The notes under the pieces were generated by a model, which searched no databases, was not told the DNA's origin, and worked only from the letters and a program-made list of their open reading frames with translations. A stretch of 64,000 nucleotides of DNA from Nymphaea colorata (Eukaryota > Streptophyta > Magnoliopsida > Nymphaeales > Nymphaeaceae): positions 13,266,802 through 13,330,801 of the forward strand of contig NC_045145.1 in NCBI RefSeq assembly GCF_008831285.2, written 5' to 3'. Positions within the stretch are counted from its first letter, which is position 1, and every line of letters begins with the position of its first letter. Positions 47,719-64,000 of this stretch are shown in pieces. A program made the translations under genes and the position numbers.

Positions 47719-50700
47719 CCAATTTCCGTTGATCATGGATCGCGGCGTCCTCCCCTTCCCTTCCCCTACCGTCCTTCCTTTAATAGCGCCGTCAGTCCTG
47801 GTGTGCAATGTTTCTGTGACTTGAATAACAGTAGGAGATCCGGTCACCACAAACAAGCTCTAGTGCTTTTTTTCTCCTTTTCGGCTTTTCCTCATTTTTT
47901 TTCAATGTTTTTTCTCCATTTGGTAGGTCGGCTAAGAAGCTTGCAGCACAAGGGCCACCGGAAAGGATTAATTCTGGCGGAGAGGCAGTGCCTCTTATCT
48001 TATTCCTCGAGCAATTGTGAAAAGCTTATGTGCAACTCGATCCAAATATCATATACTGCCTTTCACGTTTTGAACCTTTTCAGTTGGTTTAACTAAATTT
48101 TTATCGTGTATGCCTGGTCACGCGATTGACTTGGTATCAAGTCGACTATTAGTCCTATTGTTTTCTTGTAAACTCAAGGAAAAAGGGTGTTTTCATAAGT
48201 TCCACAGATTTATATTATTTTAATATAAAATATTACGAACTAACAAAATATAGACTGCATAGACTACTATATGTGATTGATCACATGAAATTTGATGACC
48301 GAGCTTTTAACGGCGAGATAACAAAGATACCATCGACCATTTGAATTTGTATTTGAGATCTACTACATCAAATCTCACGCAAACGACGTTGTATGGAAGT
48401 CCATTTTTTCTTGTATTTTACGGATCTTATACATGCACGCACACCCGCGCGCAACAAATAGGCTCTTAGTTACTAGAATAAGCGAGATTACGAAAAACTG
48501 GACTTCGGACCTCCGCCCACATAGCAATAATTTCTAGACACTCTAAATACGAAGAGTAGATACCCAGGATCCGCCCACTCCACCAGAATAAAACAAGCAA
48601 CATTGTTCAGATAGCTCTCTTGATGCAATATAGTCATGCAATCGGCACCCATATCAGATTGTTACCTTCCAGCTACTTTGTCTTAAAATTGAAGTAGACT
48701 CATAAAACAATATGTTACAGGACTTTGTGAATCTGTCACAATTTGTAAGGCAGTTTCACCAAACAGTAACAGTTAACAATTGTTACTGGTCCCAAACAAC
48801 CTCTAATCCTATTTCAACACATTACATGGGCAACACGTTACATGGGCCCTGGCCTGTTGGTTGAAAACATAAGCGTTTTTTTTTTTTTTTCCCGATTTGT
48901 TTACATCATATATATTAAGAACCAACGTACCACAAACATTACTTGGAGGAAATTGCGTTTTCCCTTTTTTTATTTTGGATGTTGCCTATCGACTTATCTC
49001 TTACCTTTTGAAAGATGAACCCAGAAGCAGATAGTGACTGCTTGAGAATGTTTGGCTCATATTTTTCTCATCACATCCCCTCATCCATGGTATTTTTCAC
49101 TTCCTCTTCATCCTGTAAAATATATTCCTATATATATGAAATCACAAGATCGGAATCCATGTGGTTGTAGGGCACAACAATTGATTTTAGACGGACTGCT
49201 GATGGGCATTTCATAACGGAGTAAGCAACTATCAAGGCAAAAACATATGATTTGTTATTCCATCATGTACAACTTCTGATTTTAGTCAAATAAACCGCAG
49301 TTGGGGGGAAAACTGGTTGGGGCTGTTCGGAATAGAGACTTATGCAGTAAGTTTTCCATCATTCCATGCTTTCTGTTCAGTGCTCTATACATCTAGTTTA
49401 CTTTGATTCGGCTATGGAACAGAGAATAATGAATTATGTCGACAATTAGGATAGTTTGCATTTCGGGATTAGTATCTTGGGTTTCTGTTTCGTAATAATG
49501 TTTGCCACATTTTAACTGCAGGAGCCTTTTTCGACAATGTATATAGGAGACCTTCCTGTTTCAGTTTAGACAAATTAAAGCAGGCCATTGGTGATAATTT
49601 TGGCGACATGATCAGAGGATTCTGGTGAGCAACGCGTCCATTAGTTGGAAGTGGGTAGTTTCGCCCTTCCATGATTGGCCCTAGCTTTAAAAATCTTTAG
49701 AAAATTCCATGGCGTGGTGCTAAGGGCAGCTCGTCGGTGGTTTACAATACGATCATCACAGTCAGGATGAGAGGCGAATACCATAGGTCGGGCGGTGAGG
49801 GGCACTACCTACTAGGTTTCCGAATCCTCAACTACCAAGAAGCCTTACCGAGGGAGACTTGGAACGTGAACTTTGAAATTGCAATGCCATCACTCATGCA
49901 GATTGCAGATGTAAGTTGCAAGCTCACATTGGTGGTCACGTTATTTTATATTTTTGGGAATAACTATACTATAATATTATTCTTTTTACAATAACTTCAG
50001 GTTGCTTTTAGGTTATTCAGAGAAGGCGTTTAATCAGCTTGACTTGATATCATTCCAATTTCATCGCACCCTTGCATGGCCATGGGCCTCAAGGAAGCGG
50101 CGATTTCTTTTCGTTGTAGCTGGCTTTTTCATATTTGGCCTTCCGTCGGGAAGGTATCTGTCTACACAACTAGAGATTGGAGCCATATGTTGGAACTGGG
50201 AGATTCAAACCCAAAAAATTCCTAGGGATTTTATTTCAGACATTGCTTATGTCTAAGAAAGAAAAGCATGCGCCAGACCGAGGCCACATTAATTTGGTGG
50301 GCTGCTGTTGTTTGTGGAACTCTGGTTCTTTTTTGGAACTTACGTTGGACCACAGGAGTTGATATGCTATGCCTGCTCCATTTGCACCTGCAGGTTGAAT
50401 TCAACTGCTTGAGTGGACCCTTTTTTTCCTTCCATGGCCGCCGTTGAACCCTGTCCCCCGAGGAAGGATAACGGCGGGAGAATGGACAATGCGCCTCCTC
50501 CGAGTGTGGGTTGATAGGCATTGGCCATTGGTGTTTCAGCTGGCAGAGCGGAATAGCAGATGAAAGCTCACGAGAATCGATCCCAAGAAATGATATGCAC
50601 GGTTTTGTCTCCATTGCATTCTGTGGGTTTCTGTGTCCAACCCGTATTCATGGAAGTGGGGCCCAACCAAAGTGAGTGAGGGTGCTCATGTCATGGCCCA

Positions 50701-52151
50701 AAAGTAAGTTCTGAGAGCATGGTAATTAAAGATTTATACTCTTAATTGTGTCTGCTATATTCACATATTCTAATTTAAATGCAAATGAAAAAAAAAAAAA
50801 ATCATATTCACATCCAAAATTCGGACCGATCTAAATCTGACTTTTTATGTTTATACATAAATCCAAATTTTGAACTGCATGCACTTGATTTTCAAAATGT
50901 AAGAACATTGAATATAAAGTATTTACTCAATTCGATTCGAAACCAATTAAATATTGAACTTTTGAGTTTACGTTACGTTTTGTTCTTCGAGGTAGATGGG
51001 CAACCAAACTAATTTATTACTCATGAATTTATGCCAAAAATGAAAGTATATTTATGAGACAATGCACCATACTATTTTATAAATGTGTCTTAATTTTTGA
51101 GCAGATTTTTAAAACTGGACAACCATTCATAGAATAATAACAAGCTAGCATCGTTCCCAAACTGCTTCCTTGCAGCAGGAACCAAATTCATGGGTATATC
51201 TCATTCTTTAAAATACTCAAAGGATGTCTGCTGCGAAACAATACTTTTGCAGCGACAGCACATGACATGACAGCTGACCGCAGCATTGGACTTGCCCATG
51301 GTCGGAGGACTCACCAATCAATACATTTTGGACTGCAATAGCTTCATCTATCTATATCTATTGGCTTCAATGCACATATTTGGCCAATGTGGACACTGTT
51401 GTGGAAAAAAAAAATTATACACATGGGTGTGTAATGACCTGTAGTAATTTTAAAACTTGTTTTTAAATGAATAAAAAGAAAGTTGAGGAAAAGTTAAAAA
51501 TTTTAGAGTGTATATTTTTTATAAAAAAATTCTAAAATGCCCCAACACCCTTCTTTTTTTTTACAAATGTATATTTGTGAATCATGTTATTTGGGCCCTC
51601 CCCGCAGCCCTAAGATTCCTATGATCCAGCATATTGTTCTTGCCTGCGTACCATGGGATATCATATACTGTCGCTCTTATTGGGAACTGGTCTCTTCTTT
51701 CAAAGTCTGAAACATTAAAGTGGAATCTGCAGACACATTTGATAAGTCAGATCCAGTTAGGATACAAATTTGCATCTCTCCCATTCTTTAGATGGGATTC
51801 ATTCGCATGCCGATTTTTTAACATGTTAAAAATGCATGGGTGTTTGCGAGCTTCTATCAGATTTTATACGCTTTGGGGCGGTTTCTATCAGATATCGTAA
51901 TGTCACAGATCATTTCCTGGTTCTGGATCGGTCGTTAGAGGCGTAAGGACGTTAATTCATATCCGCTTGCAGTGCCTCTAGCTGCTTAAAATCCGGTGGT
52001 TTATTTGGAGAAGCGTATAAACAAGTGCTTCATTTTTTTTATGCTTCAATAACCATATGATATTTGATTACTTACAAATAACCGACTGAGCTTACAAAAT
52101 AGTTCACCAAAAGACGTGCTTCTCGAACGAAAAATGTTGACATATACTTAG

Positions 52152-52383
52152 GAAGACTATTTTACCGATAACAAGAAAATATAATTTGAAAAAAAAACTC
52201 ATCAAGCCGTATTTCTTAGTCTATTTTTCTACAGTTTCTCACTTCTTTATCTCTCTTTGCTTTTTACGAAGACTATTTTACCCATAGTAATATAATATAA
52301 TTTGAAAAAAAACTCATAAGCTGTATTTCTTAGTCTATTTTTATACAGTTTCTCACCTCTTTATCTCTCTTTGCTTTTGTCTT
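52152..52383. repeat. 116-bp tandem duplication
   Basis: gaagactattttacc...tctctctttgctttt at 52152 recurs from 52268, two copies differing at several positions and by small indels. The unit is AT-rich and lies about 700 bp upstream of the cellulase start. Confidence 0.85.
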
Positions 52384-53005
52384 CAAAATCATACTTAGGA
52401 AGGCAAATGCAAATGTAGTGGACAAATCAAACAAAAAGTGTGGATTTATTATTTTTTATTAAAAGTGAAAATATTTTTGGAAAATCTATTTTTATACTCT
52501 CTTTTTTTTGGGGTTCGTAAATCACTTGATGAACAGCGTTAACCATGTCTGCATGTATCGCTCGATATGCATGCACCCTTTGCTTTGCCGGTAGAACGCA
52601 TGACTGTTTGTTACGTTTGCGTTCCAAGAATTATGAGGTGGCGCTGCAAAAGGGAGGCCGGAAGTGAGCAAAAGGTACGGACCACCCTTCTTGGGCCCTA
52701 AGAAAGATCTTATACCCGAGAAGCCCGCCATCTTCGATCTCCTTCACCACCACCACCACCACCACCGCCATTCCCCTCCTCTTCGCCTTGGAAGTCGGAG
52801 AGGCATGGCCGCACAGCAAATGAACGGATGGCGGGCGATGGAGCTGGCTCCCTGCGCTTGTCCTCAATTCCCGCCCCCAGTTTCCACCCCAATCATTAAT
52901 AGCTAGCGCCTCGGCCAACAATTCCCCTCCATTCCCACTCCTCCCAAATAAAGGAAAACCCCCATAACCGCAACTCCCCTCGCCACCTTTTTGGTGGCTT
53001 CTGCA

Positions 53006-53016
53006 TATTTATACGT
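53006..53016 (+). promoter_or_regulatory. TATA-like element of the GH9 gene
   Basis: atatttatacg lies about 70 bp before the ATG at 53081, a plausible TATA box position for a short 5' UTR. It is assigned by position and composition only. Confidence 0.4.
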
Positions 53017-53029
53017 ATGTATCTGCTAA

Positions 53030-55437
<2,408 letters not shown>

Positions 55438-57650
55438 TCCATACTCTCATCCCACGCCAATTGCCAGCCCACTTAATTCTATCCCTTTCTTCTTATATAT
55501 ATATATATCATAGAGGAAGCATGTTCGTCCCTTCTCTCGGACACCCGCGAGTGATGGAACCGTTCCTTGTTTGACCATCGAAAGCAAGAGTTTGCATCAG
55601 CTAGCTGGCGGGATGCTTGTTTTGTTCTATATGTATCATCTCTACATTAGAGAGTCAACAACTACAGAAACTCGCCCACGCGCACCGGGGGTGGTTAATT
55701 AAGTGAAGAGGCGATACGGAATTTAGTAGAAAGTGCGTCTAGCTTCTTCTTCTGTGACGAAAAATGCTACACATGATTCTTCTTCCTTCCTTCTTGTTAT
55801 AATTGTTCGCGTTTTGAAACACATTAGCATTTCCCTGTTCCGTGCTTAATTGTCTCAATTACTTCCTTCTTCAAACGGTGACTGCATGCGCATCCAATTA
55901 TTAAGGGAGTTATAAGATGCCATCTGCGAGACCGATGTCAGGCGTCAAACTTACTTTCACCAACATCCAATCCAAGTAAAATGAATGCCACCCATGTCTC
56001 CGTAGCTTTGCGCATAAATAAAACATTTGACGGATTTGTAATTTCCCTCCCCTAAATTATTTTGCAGGGGGAAGCCTTCATTAATGTTATTCGCATGATG
56101 TTTATATTTATTTAGCCCACGAATAACTTTATATTTATATAATTTTCTCGTATATCTGTGGTGATCAAATACGATGCCCATGCAGACTAATTATGTCATC
56201 CGGACTGATGGCTTAAAAATGTTATGTGTAGTGGGGCACGATTGTTTTTCAAAAAGGTTAATGTGGCTCGTGCTTAATTTTGATTGTAGAAACATTGCAG
56301 TACGTACGACGCATTGTAAATATTCATTGAGTTAGGGCATTTCTATCGGTTATGAGTCATTTTCCAGTCCAATCGTAGAAGACCAATTCCGACTTGAGGC
56401 CCAACCCAAAAAAAAATATTCCGTATATATAACTTAGGATAATTCATTGACAATTGGTAGTTGAAGAGCTTACCTATCCTTGTTACGTTAATTGGCTCAT
56501 ACTCCTTCTGAGGCTGCACGAACTGAAACGATTAGATAATAATTCTACCCTTTTCATATTTATCTTTTCCCGGTGGGGTGGCTCCATCACCTCTTCGCGC
56601 TCCAGGATAACTAACATACATGTTCTGCACACAGACGTACGTGGGTTTAAGTTAACAAACAATGACAACTTTCGAAGGGAATGTGAATCGTAACAGTGCC
56701 TTTCCTTTATATTCACGATATCAAAATCATATATAGGCAACCGATTCGTGACACTAGTAATTTAAGGGGCTGTTTCTCCAACACATTGTTACTGTCTTTA
56801 TGAACTTGACTAAAAAAAATTACGAGGATTTATACAAATGTTCTATGATTTTTCCTTTTCTTTTTGCTACGTCAACTAACAGTGTGTTGCTGTTGCCAAA
56901 CTACAATGTAAGAAGCAGCACATCGATTCAATTAACTGCCTGGAATCGGCTGTCCATTTTCTTTAAAGTTTGATTGTATTTGTCCAGCATATTATATATA
57001 TACATGTGAGAGAGAGAGATGTTGATGGGGGCGCAACCAACAACCCTACGTCCCTAAATCAAAACCATTGAACAACACCCTTCATCCCAAAGGATTCAAA
57101 TAAGAGATGCACTCAATGTGCGCCTCCTGTTCAACCAGCCGCGGACCCCTCGAGTTAATTGGTCTTTTTTTGTTGGCTTTTCATATACATATATATAAAA
57201 GAAAAAGAAAAATCCAAGATTTGCTTGTCTTGTCTTATTTTTGACATTGTTCATCGATGCTATTTTGCTTCATGGATAATCAACGACTTTATCTTGCATC
57301 ATAGTTGCTCCAAGTGTGTGAAAGGACTTAGAAAGTGATATGTAAAGAAATTTGAAAACTCTAGGTGCTTCTATGTTTGTGTCGCACAATCAAATCTTCT
57401 TGGTTAATAGTTTCTTTTTTTTCCATCTGAAATAAAGTCTACCATAGAATATGTTGGGATGTATCATAATGCATAGCGTGGATTGAATCTGGACCGCATA
57501 CTCGTATCTGCTGCATGTCACGTTAATCCAATTTTGTCGTCGACTGATTTCCAAATTACAATAAAAAAAAATTGCTTGGGAGGAAGAAGAGACAAGGATT
57601 TGGAGGCGGTCTCACCTTAGAATTGTTCCGATTCGTTTCCTGGTCCACGT
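55438..57650. other. Intergenic DNA between cellulase and RPS15a
   Basis: No gene is recognised. A (TA)n run at 55495-55510 lies in the presumed 3' UTR of the cellulase. The rest is AT-rich unique sequence with short open frames and no domain. Confidence 0.45.
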
Positions 57651-57738
57651 GGTCCTAGTGTCTACAACTGTTGGAGGCACCACTCTCAACTTTCGTGAGA
57701 AAAAAGAGGGACACAAGCCTTTCAACTGGAAAATCGGC

Positions 57739-57745
57739 AACCCTA
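57739..57745 (+). promoter_or_regulatory. Telo-box upstream of RPS15a
   Basis: AACCCTA is the plant telo-box, enriched just around the transcription start of ribosomal-protein and other translation genes. It lies about 180 bp before the probable 5'-UTR donor at 57920 and is followed by a pyrimidine-rich stretch (57748-57775) typical of such promoters. Confidence 0.55.
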
Positions 57746-57920
57746 GTGATCTCTTCCCTCTCTTTTATTTCCGAATATTTCGAATCACGTGTGCGTGTGT
57801 GTGGGGGGAAAGAGAGAGAGACGGAGTCTCCCTCCCTCTGAGTTTTGTTGTCCGTGCATCAGCAGCCACCTCCTCCTTTCCCTCTTCACGCCCAAGCGAC
57901 ACCGAAGTGCTTCTTCATAA

Positions 57921-61610
<3,690 letters not shown>

Positions 61611-64000
61611 GATTTTTTATGCGCTTATTTGTTTGATTCGTTGAAATTATATTCATCTTTTTTTTAAAAAAAAATTCCTTGATGAGATTTGCTCTTTTTT
61701 TTTTTGGATATCCAATTTTTCTATGAATTCAAATTTCTGTTTTATCAATGTTTTCTGATTCTATACAAAAAGTGAAGAGACAGAATTGGCTTCAATATTG
61801 GCTACATTGATATTGAAGGTTAAAGTTTCATCACTGCAGCCACTCGATGCCTCCTTCTTCTTCTCATCTAAAGTGCAAATAAAAAGGGCATTATTTTTTT
61901 GATAGCCATGGGTTCCTGTTCAAATAGAAAAAATAAAGCCTTACGGAATCGCTGGGATTCTGTGTAACCTCTCCAAAGAGGTTGTATGAAAAAGACAAGT
62001 GGTCGTTCCATTGATGCCCTTCTGGGTGTCCACATTCGTCCTTGTTGGGTTGTGCTTCGCTAAATTTTGAGGTTTAATGAATGCGTGTCACTTTACATGT
62101 GCTATCAATAGATTTTCCTCTTATCCGTCTCACCGTTCCTCTTCGATGGCAATGATTTTGATGCATGTCATATTGTCATTCCATTCTGTTCTCAGTATTT
62201 CTGTGCTCGTGTCTTAAATTATGGTTTGCTTTCTCAATGTCTTATTAACATTCTGGGGAAGGTTATTCTTTTATACGGCTGTTTCACTCGAAAAATGGAA
62301 GGTCAAAATTTACGTCTACTCTTTGGTCGTTGCGTGCTTAGATTGATAGTGGTGTTTTCATCCCAAAGGGAGGCCTTTTTCGTCCACCGAGTAAGGGCAA
62401 GGTCAAAACCTTGTCTCTGGAGATGGGTCTCAGACTTTATTTTTATTAACAAAAAATTAGCATTTGTACAGCATATTAAAAAGGGAGCCCTGGGGCTTAG
62501 ACCCCAAAAACAGCTACATGATCAGGGAAGCTGAACCCCTTTTACGGTGTCATCTCATCAAAGAGAATGGAAGCTTTAAGTATTGAATAAAATCTGTCCT
62601 ACTTCTGGTGCCGAAAGTTGGGAGCAAAACCAACCCGTCTTTGACTGTAAACGTTTAGAAACAAAACTGGCATGCAGTCAGTGTAGCATCTCCTTCCTTG
62701 GTTGTTGCATTGGATAATAATCAATTTTCCTCGTGCGTTTGTCCAGAATCAGGTTACGAACTTTTGTGCTAGGATTGTCTTCCCATCATCCATTGTCTTC
62801 CTCATGCATGTGCTTTTGATCACTCTAGCAGCCCTTCTCTTGCCTTGTTTCCTGCACATTGCTATGAATGCTGATATGATCTACTATCATGCAATTCCAG
62901 CTACTCCGTGGGATACCAAGTTCTAGCCAAACCATGATTCTTCTTATTATAGTTGGATCGCCCACTATCAAGCCATGATATGATTCTTGCAGAGTTTCCA
63001 TTCTATATCTTATATATGCTCATCGATGCTGCTCTTTTCATGTTTTAGGCTATTTCTGGGGAGCCAAAGAAGGCCTTACCTTGTTCCTGAATCTTTTCTG
63101 AAACCACCATTTCAATCTTGCTACCAGACCAGCAGGGGGCCACTTTATTCATGTCGCATTGCTGGTCAATCTTCCGCCAAATTCTGGAGCAGCCCTGAGA
63201 AAAGTACTAACCAGTTTTCTCTGCTCACCTGTTCTCGCATTCCTCCTCTCGGAATGAAGTTTTCAACAGCAACGCATTGTAAAACTGTGAATCTAAAATT
63301 ATTATTTGTAATAAACTCAATTATTAGATCTAATGCTGTCAAATGCAGCGTCATAGAAACAGGGGAGGATCTCGAAATGTCTCCCGAATATAGGATGTAC
63401 ACTCAGCTTTGGCTTCGCGCGAGGAGTGGTGGCTCCGGACATTGAACCTGAATGGCATTTTTGCCATCAACCATTTTAAAGCTTGAAGAGAAATTTTCTA
63501 GCTATATCCGATGGGTTCGACTTGGTGAGTTTATCGTTCAGTTGGAATTTTCGTCATGGACGTTGGATGGAGAACCTCCAAAGAACCTATTAAGTCGTTT
63601 AGAAGCGCAAGCGTCGTTGCGTTTGGAAAGGATTCTGTGTTTCATGGAATGTTGGTTGATGCTCTGCATGCTTGCATGCAGATGCAAGTGACATGGAAGA
63701 TTTCAGGATGGCGTTGCATCAATGTTCGACGACGGAGTTGCACGGCCAGCTCAAAAGTTGGAGGATGGTCGATGTCTCATCGACGGAGTTGCAGTGCCAA
63801 CTCCACCGCTGTACTGATCACTACTTTGAGGGCATTGCAGAAACTACAACACACTTGCCGTTGCCAGTAAAAAATTTGTTCCCGGTGCTGCCTGTGCAAG
63901 ATGAAACGTGGATGTGGTAGAAACTATTTTGGGATGTCCATATAGAGGCAGTAAAGATACATTCATATCCATACATGCCCAGAGTGTTGATGCTTCCTCC
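61611..64000. other. RPS15a 3' region and downstream intergenic DNA
   Basis: AATAAA at 61878-61883, 268 bp after the RPS15a stop, is a candidate poly(A) signal. Beyond about 61.9 kb no gene is recognised. Open frames at 62987-63445 (plus) and 63452-63870 (plus, overlapping in two frames) have protein-like length but no recognisable domain. Confidence 0.4.

Noticed and set aside
49522-49911. Two exon-like stretches (ctgcag...gtgagc and an open frame ending before gtaagt)
   Set aside because: The phases do not fit: the first ends with two bases of a codon and joining to the second gives an early stop with the acceptors visible. No family recognised.

Overview
This window is nuclear DNA of a flowering plant. 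The evidence is spliceosomal genes with GT-AG introns, a plant-type secreted GH9 endoglucanase, a 40S ribosomal protein S15a gene with a telo-box and a 5'-UTR intron, and plant repeat classes (Tork-like copia, TRIM, PIF/Harbinger, hAT-type MITEs, LINE fragments). The species cannot be determined from the sequence. Five host genes could be assembled exon by exon with consistent phases: (1) a universal stress protein on the minus strand, 19622 to 13636, 185 aa; (2) the spliceosomal factor SYF2 on the plus strand, 27362 to 36509, 321 aa; (3) an alpha/beta hydrolase on the plus strand, 44299 to 47718, 346 aa; (4) a GH9 endo-beta-1,4-glucanase on the plus strand, 53081 to 55437, 483 aa; (5) ribosomal protein S15a (uS8) on the plus strand, 59151 to 61610, 130 aa.

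Layout. 1-13.6 kb is repeat-dominated: a probable minus-strand LTR-element remnant (about 1-2.1 kb), a 454-bp TRIM (2719-3172), a decayed minus-strand LINE (about 3.2-4.9 kb) and a complete, very young Ty1/copia element (5319-10810) with a perfect 5-bp target duplication. 13.6-19.6 kb is the stress-protein gene, whose last exon lies behind a 5.2-kb intron. 19.6-27 kb is intergenic, with a 47-bp minisatellite, a second LINE fragment, a long TC microsatellite and MITE-like pieces. 27.4-36.8 kb is SYF2, expanded by transposons in introns 1 and 3. 36.8-44.3 kb has no gene I can support. The hydrolase (44.3-47.7), the cellulase (53.1-55.4) and RPS15a (57.7-61.9) follow, with gene-poor DNA between and after them.

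The genes do not form a pathway; they are ordinary independent plant genes (RNA splicing, stress response, cell wall, translation). The more interesting content is structural. A 3.05-kb PIF/Harbinger-bounded segment inside SYF2 intron 1 carries two antisense pentatricopeptide motifs and looks like a gene-capture element. The copia element has LTRs differing at one base in 679, yet its coding region carries a frameshift and a stop. Its LTR begins with two consecutive hairpins. The minisatellite has a period that is not a multiple of three and stays open in all three forward frames. I did not find a convincing new biological system.
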